Positions 46,830-57,836 of a DNA stretch of 64,000 nucleotides are shown piece after piece (position 1 is the stretch's first letter; each line of letters begins with the position of its first letter). The DNA lies in the NCBI RefSeq assembly GCF_024713975.1, contig NC_091098.1:22141316-22205315 (forward strand), read 5' to 3'. This DNA is from Paralichthys olivaceus (taxonomy: Eukaryota > Chordata > Actinopteri > Pleuronectiformes > Paralichthyidae). Made by a program: the position numbers and the translations under genes. A model generated the notes under the pieces. It worked only from the letters and a program-made list of their open reading frames with translations, was not told where the DNA came from and searched no databases.

Positions 46830-49594
46830 TCACTCCTTCAGTTTGCTCTCGAGAAAATCCTGAATCTTGTTCATTTTCTCCTCCTGCTGATCCAGGAGGT
46901 CCATGATGATGCCCATGGGGGTCTTCTTCAGCCCGACACCCTCAATCTTGTTCTCCAGTCTGTTCTTCATGTTGCGCAGTCTCAGAGAGGCGTGGATGAG
47001 GATCACTGCAGAAAACAAGCAAATGTAAAGAAATAAAAATCACACATATATACATGATTTTCTCTGGAATACATCTTTGAAAAAAATGACAAAACAAAAC
47101 GCGATACTGCAGCGACCCCGGACTTGGCGGCAGGTGTGAGGGGGACAGGCATATCTTTTATTCCCATGTCAGGCAGACGCTGACAGCATGACCTCAGCCG
47201 GTAAATGTGGTTCTGTCCAGATCAACAACACATAGCAACCGATCAACACAAACAGCAGTGGGCAGTCGTCTTGGGATGTGATCAAGCTCCCTTGTCTTTG
47301 TGCCACAATGTTGGAGCTGCTATATTTGCTCTAACAACCCAAACTATCAATTATCTTAACCACTCTGCTGAACTCCTGACTCCATATCTGTAGCTCTCGT
47401 CTACAATTCAGAACCTAACCCCTGCAATGCTGACATTATTTTAGAGTCTGGGTCATAAGTGAATACAGATCACTGATACTGCTCATACTGTTCATACTGT
47501 TCAATTCCTACTGTGAGTCAGACTGAGAGCGTTCGGAAAAACTTGTTCACCCACAGAGAAACCTCAGCCATGCATCCCTAAGTGACTCACCACCCCCAGT
47601 TACAGCTTTCATCCTGTAGCGTTAGCCAACACATGTCTGCAATCTGCAGTACGGACGGAAAGTTAAAACTTAAACAATATCATATAGCATCTGTGGCAAT
47701 CTGAGAAGATCTTTTGCATTTTTATGTCAAGGATACAGAAGAAGAAATAACCTTGGCTTTGGCTGAATTGTCTAAAGAATGCTGAAAGAAAGACGATTTA
47801 CAAAACTATCTCGTGAGGATAAATCAAACTGAGCGGCACTAGGACTGTATAGTTCCACTGAGTTTTATTTTTTCCACCAAAACAGCCTGCCCATTAACAT
47901 TTGGCATACAATGTCCAATTCCTTCAAGTAAGATTTCATTTGCTCTCTTGCTTTTTAGTTTTGGTTCCTCTACTTATTTTACTGAAATATTTTATTTCCT
48001 GGTCAGTTTTATTATGTTGTAAATTGTTTGGTTAAATACTGAGTTAAATAAGAAACCTGGTTTTAATTAATTGATATAAAAACTTACGGTCTTGATCCTC
48101 TTCAGTAGAACCTTAACAGAATCGAACTAAACACCTTGGCGACCGTCCTCGGTCTAAACAGACCCACCTATGATATCTGACAGTCCCCTGTGGTGATAAA
48201 AAATAAATATTAAATGTGCCGACACTTACACAGCAGGGGGAAGGTGATTCCGAAGATGAACACCATGACACCACCACACAGCGACAGCACAAAGTAGCTG
48301 GTGACCATGACCCCGATGACAAACAGGGTGGGGTTCTTCCTCTTGAAGTTCTTGATGGTGGCCTTGTTCTCTCCTGCCCACACCGAACCCCCGAACACCA
48401 GACACACCACGGCTCCCCCCAGGAACATGGCGAATGGGTTCAGGAACCTGAGCATTGAAGCACAAACAAAATGACATGTGGACTTCAAATAGGAGGTATT
48501 CTCTTTTTATTTAACAGCACAACCTGCTGGTGGTAAGAACAATGGGTAGCTTCCTGGCCAGAACACAATACCTGCACTAAGGCCTGTACTCATCCTAACC
48601 GATCTATGAATTATTGAGCCACAACCAGCTAACAACAGTGATATGTGATCATTAAGAAGCTAATGCAGTATTATCTGATCCGTGCTTCTCTCCTTTGGCT
48701 CCCTGTCGGTTTTAGAATTGATTTTAACACACTGGTACTGATCACTTCTACAGCATGCTGGGCGTCTGGCTCCGAACTACATCACAGAATTCAGGGCCCC
48801 TCGGCTTAAGAACGGCCAACCAGAGGAGAAGAGGCTCGCAGAGGCAGTGACTCCTTTAAAATCACTTTTTAAAACACATTTTTATAGACTTGCTCTCATG
48901 GGATGTCGTGTTTTTAAAAAAAATCATTTTCTTTGCACCTTTTATTTGACTTCTCATCACTGCTCTTAAGTGACACAGCTCTATATTAATTCATTTAATG
49001 TGAACGCTCCCGTGTTTGTGGAGGTCTGGCCTCCTTGTCACATTGCATCCTGCTGATTGTTATTTCTCTTATATTTGCTTTTCCTGGTTGAAGCACTTCG
49101 TAAACTCAAGGTGCCTCATAAATGAAGTCTATTATGATTAAATTCTAAATAAAGAGGACTGAGGATGTGAGTGATGGTCTATTCTGAGAAGCAGTGTTTA
49201 CATGACTAGTGGATATTATTAAGAAGGAACATATTTATAGGCCTGACAGGGTAAAAGACAGATTTAACAGAGACTTCCTGACATCATCGACTGAACGTTG
49301 GCACAACAATGGCTGCAGACATACCCTGCATGCTCCTGATGGGTGTGTGTGTGTGTGTGCTCATGAAACATATGGAGCCACAGAGGCTAGCTGTGTTAGC
49401 ATACCCACTCACCCGACGATGATGAAAACCACCAGGGCCACAACGAAATAGTTGGTCTGGTAGTACATCAGGTTACTGATCACTCGGTTGTTCCATTTCG
49501 TCAAATCCCCGAAGTCCGGTTTGGCGAACCGGTCCGTCCCGGGGAAGAAGTCGTCCCACGGTCTGAGAGGCGCTAGCTCCATCCTGGCAGCCAT
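46830..49594 (-). CDS. arl6ip5: ADP-ribosylation factor-like 6 interacting protein 5 (PRA1 family, PRAF3/JWA)
   Basis: An ER membrane protein of the PRA1/YIP3 family that in mammals restrains trafficking of the glutamate transporter EAAC1 (GTRAP3-18) and other cargo. Coding exons on the minus strand: 49413-49594, 48230-48447 and 46830-47005, all in frame, 191 aa (human 188). The start [19 protein letters not shown] was chosen as the first ATG, in strong context (ACC before, G after). Met-5 aligns better with the human start and could also be used. Conserved [17 protein letters not shown] precedes the first hydrophobic hairpin (about 47-85, including [11 protein letters not shown]). The second is about 108-145 ([20 protein letters not shown]), and a charged tail carries HASLRLRN and KKTPMG. 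It lies tail-to-tail with lmod3 and head-to-head with uba3. Confidence 0.95.
48685..49140 (+). mobile_element. L2-like LINE 3' end (reverse-transcriptase C-terminus plus 3' UTR)
   Basis: One frame reads [16 protein letters not shown] and, after a frameshift, [13 protein letters not shown]. These correspond to the HWLPVRFRIDFK...GLAPxYI end of L2/CR1-type reverse transcriptases. It continues to a GAAGCACTTCGTAAACTC / ATTATGATTAAAT tail typical of the same elements. It is broken and lies in the first intron of arl6ip5, antisense to the gene. Confidence 0.7.
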
Positions 49595-49712
49595 GGTTCC
49601 AGCGTGTAGTGAAGAGACACAGGGACACAAACATACCCACGCACGCACACGCACACTGAGAGGTGTTTGGACGGAACAGCTGACTGGCTCCGGGGGAGGG
49701 GGAGGGGGGAGA

Positions 49713-49722
49713 TCTCGCGAGT
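49713..49722. promoter_or_regulatory. TCTCGCGAGA-type promoter element, arl6ip5 side
   Basis: TCTCGCGAGT, one mismatch from the known palindromic housekeeping-promoter element. Confidence 0.5.
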
Positions 49723-50083
49723 TCACATGTGGTTGAACCATCTACAACAATCATATATACACACGTGTGTAGGGACAGGATTTTAAAATAGAAAAATATA
49801 TACTTTATATGCACAGTCATTGAACTGCATGTTGGCATCAATTAGAGATAAATGCATTAAAACAAAGAGGCGAGGTTGAGCAAGGCCTGCGTTGGAGAAG
49901 AAGCAGCAGACAAACCTGTATGTGATCTATTTTTCAGTTGACCACTTACATGCTGGTACATTTATTCTTCATTATCAGTATTCACCTCAAGTGTTCATAA
50001 TATATATGTATCTGCTGTGTATATATTTGTATTCATAGGCTACAGTATCTCTTCATCTGCTGCTACCTGGTCTTCATTCACCA

Positions 50084-50087
<4 letters not shown>

Positions 50088-50145
<58 letters not shown>
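50088..50145. repeat. (AT)n followed by (AG)n microsatellite
   Basis: About 23 AT units to 50133, then AGAGAGAGAGAGA. Confidence 0.9.
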
Positions 50146-50437
50146 TGTCTGTATTTAATCAACCATGGACATTGCACTGGCGTCATCGTTGTTTCTTTCT
50201 TGTTTTTACTGCTTGTCTTCCTCTGTTTGTCTTAAAATTGCCCTCCAGGGACAAGTTGTATTAAAATTTGCATACAAGTGGAAAACGTGTTATTATCAGA
50301 CATGATGCTTTCTGGGGTGATGCTATTTTTTCTATTTATTATTCCTCCATTTTGAATACACTGTTTTATTTTTCACTTAACATATTTCACATGTTGGATG
50401 AAAGTTGAATGTTTGCACGAGCTATGAAGTGAGAAGT

Positions 50438-50490
50438 GTGTGTGTGTGTGTGTGTGAAGTGTGTGTGTGTGTGTGTGAAGTGTGTGTGTG
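50438..50490. repeat. (TG)n with GAAGTG interruptions
   Basis: Three TG blocks separated by repeated GTGAAGTG, ending about 110 bp before the uba3 start. Confidence 0.88.
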
Positions 50491-50520
50491 TCTCTTTAAA
50501 TATTCCCCTGCAACTCAACC

Positions 50521-50528
50521 ACTTCCGG
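50521..50528 (+). promoter_or_regulatory. uba3: ETS-family site in the uba3 promoter
   Basis: ACTTCCGG, the reverse complement of CCGGAAGT, in a CpG-rich stretch about 75 bp upstream of the ATG. Confidence 0.45.
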
Positions 50529-50600
50529 GTGTCGCGAGCTGCGCAGCTTTGACGCTCGTGAACGCGCCAGTCAGAATCGAGGACATGGGACCGTGAAAGA

Positions 50601-53600
50601 ATGGCGGATGCCGACGAGCCGTAAGTGTCAATGGAGTAAAACTCCTCATTCCCCCTGAGTCTGACCGTCACGCTTCACCGTCCACACACGTGTTGTCCTC
50701 TGTTCCTGCAGGGAGAAGAAAAGAAGGCGAATAGAGGACCTGACTGAGAAGTTAGTGACGAATGCGAAATGAAGGTCCGGGCAGCAGAGAGCAGCTACTG
50801 CTGGGCCAGGAGACACCGACACAACCAGCCATTAACCGCTTTAATGAACCACTTAGACGTTTGTGCTGATGTTTAATTGACACTGTGAAGCCGATAACAC
50901 AACACTGTGAGCCCGCACTGCTCCCAATACTGCAAGAGCCTGCACACTGTAGCTCTGCACTAATGCTACACACCACACACCAGTCCACTGCAGGGGCTGA
51001 GTTATTGTTTTCAATTGAATATCCCACAATGCAATGCACAAAGAAAATTAATAATAATACTCTTTATTCAAGATAAGGTAAAACTTTATTCATCCACACA
51101 CCAGGTGAATTCAGAGTATGTACATAATATACATCTTTAACTTAAATAGTTTGAGTGGAAATGTTCTGCAGTACAGTGGCACATCAAGACATATTGTGAT
51201 GTGCTGATGAAACAAATGTGCAAAAAGTTATTCTCCTTTAGAGAAATAGTGCAAATAGTATGTGACATGAGAGAAACACCAGTGCAGTATTTTATTCTTC
51301 ATTTGTGAGGGTTTAGAGTCTGACGGCTGTGTGATGAAGGACTTATTCAAAACATGGTTTAAAAGTATTTCATAGGAGAAGTTGTTGGTGCTCGATGATG
51401 TTCGCTGTCCAGAGACAAATGCATATACCCCATAGACGGCTAATTAAAGACCCCACACGTGATTGTGACCAAGTTACAGTTCTGCAGACTGCTGGGTTAT
51501 CATGAATTATAGAAACATTTTAAAGTTTAACTGGTCAGTGGCTTGTTTTCTCTCATTCACAAAATTTTATACCTTGGAAAATTAGAAAATAAACAGTGAT
51601 TACTTGGGAGAAATGCACTCGTATAAGTTATAGTACAAGTTGAGTGTGTCTTGGTGTGTTGTGTGTGCAGAATGGCTGTAGATGGTGGACACAGGGACAG
51701 TGGTTGTGACTGGGATGGCCGGTGGAATCATGTGAGGAAGTTTTTGGAGCGGCCCGGCCCGTTCACTCATCCCGACTTTGAGCCGAGCACTGAGGTGACA
51801 CAGAAACACCTTCATGAAACAGAATGCATGCAGTTCATATCTCAGACTGAATCTGTGCGTAGTGATAAATAGTTCACACTGTTAATTTATGGTGATGTTT
51901 GTTTGAATGCAGTGTTCTAAACATGTCGATACTTCTTTTTGCAAGTCTCTGCAGTTCTTGTTGGAGACCTGTAAGATTCTGGTCATCGGTGCGGGAGGAC
52001 TCGGATGTGAACTTCTCAAAAATCTGGTAGGAAGTAACTTTGATCTACTTCACGCTCACTTGACTGTAATCTGAGAAATATATTGTTGTAGTTCTCACAT
52101 TGTCTTGTTGTGTTTTCAAGGCTCTGTCTGGGTTTCGCCTTATCCACGTGGTTGACATGGATACTATTGATGTGTCCAACCTCAACAGGCAGTTTCTTTT
52201 CAGGTAGGTCCCCCCTCGGTTTTTACTTTTCCTTAAATCCTTTGTTAAATAGTCATTAATATCTTAAATATTATATTAAAGCCCTATAGCCCTCAGTAAC
52301 CAGGTCTTTTAATCTATGACATTAATTCAACGATGATGGACGTATTCAGTCCCAATAAACAAAAGCAGCAAGATAACAATGTATTTGCCTCTGAATTGTT
52401 GTGGTAATAAAAATCATGAAATTGTTATTCTTACATGTCTTAAGTGCCTAAATTTACATGTACTTTATTTGCCTCTTGATGAATGAGGCACTTGATTGAT
52501 CCTGTGTGATAAAATCAAAATACATTCCTCGTCTGCTCTGTTATCACCTGCTATATCTTATGATTTAGGCCCAAAGATGTTGGGCGACCAAAGGCAGATG
52601 TGGCTGCTGACTTCATCAACAGTCGTGTCCCTGGATGTAAAGTTATCCCGTATCCTTTTCAACAACAGTTGTTTTCACAGACGTAGTTAACAATGTAAAA
52701 AAAAGGATCTTGATCATGATTTTCATTCCTTATTAACAACACACAGTCACTTTAAAAAGATTCAAGACTTTGATGAGTCTTTCTACAGGGGTAAGTGTGT
52801 TTCTCTTACATGCATGAGAAGAGTTCACCAAATAAACACTTCAAACGTTTTTTAAAAAACTGCTCTTGACTTTGCAGAGTTCCACATCATCGTCTGTGGA
52901 CTGGACTCCATCATCGCCAGACGCTGGATGAACGGGATGCTGGTAGGAAAAATACATGTTGTTTTACTGTTTGTCTTTACTTGATTAACTTTTGTATATC
53001 AGAAGCTGTGTTATTATTTTATTCTGCCTTTATTAGATCTCCCTCCTGAGTTATGAAGACGGGGTCCTGGATCCCAGCTCCATCATTCCGCTAATAGATG
53101 GAGGAACAGAGGGCTTTAAAGGAAACGCCCGTGTCATCCTGCCCGGCATGACTGCCTGCATCGACTGCACGCTGGAGCTGTACCCACCACAGGTCACTTC
53201 TCAGCAGCTTTCGGAGCTCATATTGTCACTGTTGAGAGTCATTTCATAACAACAAAGGGATGAATCATAATTAATCAACCTTACAAAAGCATTTGCAGCT
53301 CAGCTCAGTGTTTTGGGTGAGACAAAGAATTGGTGGTGCAGAGGAGGTTATGTTTTACATTTTCACCTGCAGCAACAGCAGATTCTGTTGGGGGGGGGGG
53401 GAAATAAATGACTTGAGGCATAATGCAAAAATAGCTACCAGAATAACAAGGCACAGAAAAGAACACCATCTACAGAAACTACAGAAAATAAGAGAGAAAA
53501 AAATAGCTGGAAGATGCAGCACCAGTATAGCAGAGACTGTTTGGCACCAAACAACAAGAAAAAATAGATGTGAAATCAAGTGCAATGTCAGATGCTTTTC

Positions 53601-55888
53601 TGTTTGCCCTTAATTCATACTTTACAATCCACAGATTAATTTCCCCATGTGCACCATTGCGTCAATGCCGAGGCTTCCAGAACACTGCATCGAATACGCC
53701 AGAATCTTACAGTGGCCAAAAGAAGATCCGTTTGGAGGTGAGCTCTCTTTTTTTTCCTCTTATTTTTTTTGGCCTGCTGTACAACACAGTCTAACAAGCC
53801 AGGTCCTCTCCTTCTTTAGATACCAGCTTAGATGGAGACAATCCAGAACACATCCAGTGGGTGTTTGAAAGATCCCAAGAAAGAGCTGCAGAGTTCAACA
53901 TCACAGGAGTGACATACAGACTCACTCAAGGTGAACACAGTGATGAAACTGAAATACGGTGATTTCATCCAAAGCAAATGTGCCACATCAGTCTTATTTA
54001 AGTGGAACAGATGCATTTCTCACCAGCTCTGCTTCTCAAGTAGTTATAATGATTGATGGTATCTAATCTAGTTTCTTCTGTCACAGGAGTTGTGAAAAGG
54101 ATCATTCCTGCTGTGGCATCAACCAACGCTGTTATTGCTGGTATGAAACTTAAACATTTGGCAGTAGCTGTTGCTATAAAGAGACGCGACATTATATTGA
54201 GTAGCTATGTATTACATATATTTAACATTCCTTTGGTTATATGATGTTGTTTAAGTAATAAGGTTATTATTACCTCTAACTGACTAAATATATAAGTAAC
54301 TGACTCACTAACAGCTTTTATTAGCTTGTCAGGGAATTTGTGACTCACACATTATTTTAACACCTTTAATATTGTGTATGATATACAGTATATTATGCTT
54401 GATCAAAACAGTGTCTCACAGATGGTTGACCTGAGAGGTCAAATTCCCTGACACAGCTAATGAAGTACAACATGTCTTATACAAAGATACTGGTCTATAT
54501 ATAAATATATAGAAGAAGAAAACTGACTGGAAGTCATTTTGCTTCTGTTCTCCACAGCTTCCTGCGCCACTGAGGTTTTTAAAATTGCTACAAGGTTGGT
54601 AGCAAAGAAACACGTCCTGATCATCTCATCTGTTGATTGTCTTCACATGAAAATGACTGAGAATTATTAACACAAGATTTGATCTTTCAGCGCGTATATT
54701 CCTTTAAATAATTACATGGTCTTTAATGACGTGGATGGACTGTACACCTACACCTTTGAAGCTGAGCGAAAGGTTTGTTTTGCCCTCATTAGATTATGAA
54801 ACAGTTGTGTCATTTCTCCGTACAGAGAATAACCAGCTTACTCTGCATCCTCTTTCATTTGCAGGAAAATTGCTCAGCATGCAGCCAGGTGCCTCAAGAT
54901 CTCCAGTTCCCTCCTTCTGCCAAGTTACAGGAGGTTTTAGAGTACCTGACAGAGAACGCCTCTCTGTGAGTATTCAGAAAAAAAATGTTCAATGCTACAA
55001 GAGAAACGACACTGAATTCACTGAGACCTCCGCCAAGGCTTATGCCCTATCCTTTCATGTCAAAGCAGCATTTCCCTTAATTATTTAGACTGTGGCAGCT
55101 CGTCATATTCTGATTTGTTCTGCCATAGCTTCAGAATAAACTAAAACATTTTTACAGTTCTTATAATAACATTAGAGATCTCCAACTTGGTGTTTTGCTC
55201 CATTGATGCAGTGTATAGCTGTGTGCACTGTGCAGTGCTATTTTCCACATGTTTGCTCTCATGAACGTCCATAACGTTTTTAGTGCAGTTCTGTTTCTCA
55301 CGCGACAACTTCTCGTTTACTTTTTAATCTACCTAGAGTCCCTGTCACTCAGACTTTGTTGGTTGTGAGTTATTTTCATGCACGTGCCCCCCCCCATGCA
55401 GCCACCACTTTTTTGCATAATCCTGCTAAATAACAAACAAACGCTGATGAAAACACAACCTCCTTGTTGGAGATAATCATGTGAGGGTTGTGTATAAATG
55501 TTTTCCAGACAAATGAAATCCCCAGCTATCACTACGACTCTGGAAGGGAAAAATAAGACACTGTATTTGCAGGTAATATTCATCTTTCTGAATGATTCAT
55601 GGTGTTTGGCAACTTTTTATTACCAGCTATAACTAAACTATGATTCCTTTTCAATTCCAGTCTGTTAAATCCATCGAGGAGCGAACCAGGCCAAACCTCT
55701 GCAAGACTTTGAAAGGTAATAAGAAGAGATACTCCAGTCAGATCAAACATGATGACCTGCTGAGATTCACAAATCAGTATTTCTTTTCCTCCGACACAGA
55801 GCTGGGCTTGTCGGACGGACAGGAACTAGCTGTAGCAGATGTCACCACACCACAGACGGTTCTCTTCAAGCTCAATTTCACAACCTGA
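50601..55888 (+). CDS. uba3: NEDD8-activating enzyme E1 catalytic subunit
   Basis: UBA3 with NAE1 adenylates NEDD8, carries it as a thioester and passes it to UBE2M/UBE2F for cullin neddylation. Eighteen coding exons: 50601-50620, 50712-50750, 51671-51794, 51946-52026, 52121-52203, 52569-52649, 52747-52790, 52878-52942, 53037-53192, 53635-53737, 53820-53930, 54087-54140, 54558-54594, 54691-54772, 54865-54965, 55509-55572, 55661-55715, 55800-55888. They give 462 aa (human 463). Seen: nucleotide loop GAGGLG at 76-81, [16 protein letters not shown], zinc-ligand pairs CxxC at 220/223 and 363/366, and catalytic Cys237 in [10 protein letters not shown], at the human position. The ubiquitin-fold domain that recruits the E2 runs from about 370 and ends [10 protein letters not shown]. 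The basic N-terminus [10 protein letters not shown] is conserved. The intron at 52650-52746 looks U12-type. Poly(A) signal at 56159. Confidence 0.97.
51058..51330 (-). mobile_element. LINE 3' terminus in uba3 intron 2
   Basis: The reverse complement ends GGATGAATAAAGTTTTACCTT, the usual end of a fish non-LTR element. Its other end encodes an HTAVRL-then-stop remnant of the TAVRLYN C-terminus. Confidence 0.6.
52650..52746 (+). other. uba3: Probable U12-type (minor spliceosome) intron of uba3
   Basis: The donor is CCC|GTATCCTTTT, a full match to the U12 5' splice-site consensus (GTATCCTT). Near the acceptor, TTCCTTATTAAC ends about 10 nt before the terminal CAG, at the right distance for a U12 branch site (consensus TTCCTTAAC). 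All other uba3 donors seen are ordinary U2-type. Confidence 0.7.
55371..55485 (-). mobile_element. Dispersed repeat family 'CCTTGGCGGAGG', copy 4 (fragment)
   Basis: TTTTTTGCATAATCCTGCTA, AACAAACAAACGCTGATGAA and AACACAACCTCCTTGTTGGAG match one end of the family. A short ACCTCCGCCAAGGC piece at about 55026 may be the other end of the same insertion. Confidence 0.55.
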
Positions 55889-56158
55889 GCAGCACCCGCA
55901 GCACTGATATCAGATGGACTGAAGCGGGGGTGACGTCGTCACGAGGTCACTGTGATGCTGCAGCAGCACCTTTTGATATGATCATGATGTAAATGAGCAC
56001 AGTCTTACATGTGGCATAGGATCTGTTGTATGAACATAAAATGTTTTTTTGTATTTGTTATGTTGTTTACTTCTTTGTGTATTTGACCTGTGCTAAATAA
56101 TATTCTTGCTATTTACCTGCAAGTCAAGTGATGAGAATAATGATGCGCGCTATGCTCT

Positions 56159-56172
56159 AATAAAGTTTTATT
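56159..56172. terminator. uba3: uba3 poly(A) signal within a two-strand AATAAA palindrome
   Basis: AATAAA on the plus strand at 56159-56164 and, two bases on, TTTATT at 56167-56172, which is AATAAA on the minus strand. The plus-strand signal is 271 nt after the uba3 stop and is the likely end of that transcript. Confidence 0.65.
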
Positions 56173-56363
56173 ATAATGGTTGTAAACATTCACCAGAATT
56201 GTTTCCTCCACTTAGATAAGATTAGAAAGTTAATTTCATTAATTCATTAAACTTGTTAAAACAAAATATATGAAGAAGAAAATAAGTATTGCACAGTTGT
56301 GACTCCTAAGTAGATAAGTGGTAGAGTTATAGTTGTGAAGGTAGGACCCGTGGCTCCTCTCCT

Positions 56364-56567
56364 TCAGGGTGGGACTGGTTTTCCATCAGAGATGACCTCC
56401 ACTGGGTCAAGGGGGCGTTCAGAGGCCGAGCTGTCCTTCTTAATGAGTCTGTCCCGTCTCCTGTCAGCGGGAGAGATGCTGCTGCTGCTGCTCCAGCAGA
56501 CCACTCCACAGAAAATGGCTAATGCCACAACAGAGTCATAAAAGGTCTTCAGTAGCGCCCCCTGCAT
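56364..56567 (-). mobile_element. LINE reverse-transcriptase C-terminal fragment (67-codon open frame)
   Basis: The minus-strand frame reads LLKTFYDSVVALAIFCGVVCW, then Ser-rich sequence, ADRRRDRLIKKDSSA and PLDPVEV. These are collinear with the TFYDSVVASAIFYGVVCWGSS...DKLIKKASS...PLDPVEVVGERR end of a common fish non-LTR ORF2. It has a stop soon after and lacks the conserved following block. The open frame survives by chance or youth of the insertion. It could be mistaken for a small single-pass membrane protein. Confidence 0.7.
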
Positions 56568-56572
56568 CTAAA

Positions 56573-57530
56573 AGAGCTCAGTCTCTGTACAGATAGAGTT
56601 TATAGTGGCTCTTCCTGTGAAGTGCAGTGTGGCCTGTTCTCTAGAAGCAACAGAGCAGCTCCACTGTTTGTCTGCATGCACTTAAAACAGGTTTTTAAAA
56701 AACATCTTTGACTGAGAAGTGAAGATTACAGTAACAACTTGATGTTTTATTCATTTAAATGATAAATGATTTATTCAAGACAATTGTCTTCTTTGACGAT
56801 CCAAGGAAGAGAAGTCCCATCGTATAATGAAAGTGAGTTAAGTCATCCTGTGAAACCAAAAGATTCACCCAGTCTCTGTCTAAACACATGGATTCAATCC
56901 GACTGAACGTCTGTAGCTCAGCAGTTCAGTCAGCAAGAAAACAGCGGAGATGTGCTCTATTGGCAGATGCAAATTTACATTAAAATAAATAAATAGCAGA
57001 AAGTATTACAAATAAAATGAAAGAAGTAAAAAAAAACAACATTGAGAAAAGAAATAAAGAGAAAATATTCTCACAATATTCCTCCATAAAGAGAAAATTA
57101 AATGTATCTACAGTCTTTTAAGAATAAGAAATATATAGACCTATGAGGAAGTGACATTGTAGGCTGATTATTATAACACATAATGAATGATCCAGCACAA
57201 AAGTATATCCAGAGAAACATAACTTCTCCTCACTATATAAGTTCCAAACCAAACTTATTAATGAGAAGGGACAACAAACTACTTTTTATTTGCCTTTCAA
57301 CACAGTAACAATAACAAACACTATAATTCTGCTTCAACGAATCAAACGGAGAACTTGTGTTTTTCTTCCAGCTGCAGTTGATCCTCTGACTGACAGGACG
57401 ACGCTTCTCTCTCTGTCTAAGCTTCTTACAGCTCTAATGAAAGTGGCCGTTCACTGACCAGCAGACAGATGGTTTCTATCTCGATTAACTTTTAATTTCC
57501 TGCGACGGGAGGAGCTGACATGCATTCTCC
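56573..57530. other. uba3-tafa4 intergenic space
   Basis: AT-rich, no gene supported. TMF1 and EOGT, which lie here in human, have no recognisable exon. Confidence 0.5.
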
Positions 57531-57533
57531 CCT

Positions 57534-57534
<1 letters not shown>

Positions 57535-57574
<40 letters not shown>
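57535..57574. repeat. (TG)n microsatellite upstream of tafa4
   Basis: About 20 TG units. Confidence 0.9.
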
Positions 57575-57576
<2 letters not shown>

Positions 57577-57599
57577 TTCACACACCATCACATCACGTC

Positions 57600-57836
57600 C
57601 TGCAGGAGCAGACCCATCATCACCTGCTCTGACTCCAGGAGGAGACGCGGCTCACCTGCTGCAGAGATCATTATCGCCTCAGCTGAGTCTTGAAGCGACG
57701 CAGGAAAGTTGAGGGTGAAGACTCAGATGTGAAGTTGTGGCTCCTCGCTGAGATGACGGAGTGAGTGATGTCAACACAGACACTGACGGAGGCTTCAGCA
57801 CAGGATCGTCATGTAAAATCAATAACCCGAGCAGAG
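57600..57836 (+). other. tafa4: Putative non-coding first exon of tafa4
   Basis: A GC-richer stretch ending at GCAGAG|GTAAGA (last exon base 57836). It would splice to the acceptor TTTGAGTGCAG just before the coding exon (ATG at 58815). The 5' limit is a guess. Confidence 0.4.

Larger units (their letters stand above)
49595..50600. promoter_or_regulatory. Shared 1-kb head-to-head promoter region of arl6ip5 and uba3
   Basis: The two start codons are 1006 bp apart on opposite strands. A TCTCGCGAGT sequence (49713-49722, 9 of 10 bases of the palindromic TCTCGCGAGA promoter motif) lies about 120 bp before the arl6ip5 ATG. An ETS-type ACTTCCGG (50521-50528) lies about 75 bp before the uba3 ATG, inside a CpG-rich stretch. 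The middle is AT-rich, with microsatellites (AT)n at 50088-50133 and (TG)n at 50438-50490. Two back-to-back promoters seem likelier than one compact bidirectional one. Confidence 0.55.

Noticed and set aside
56364-56567. A new 67-residue single-pass membrane micropeptide gene
   Set aside because: The residues follow the C-terminal end of a fish LINE reverse transcriptase too closely, and the same family occurs near 24.7 kb.
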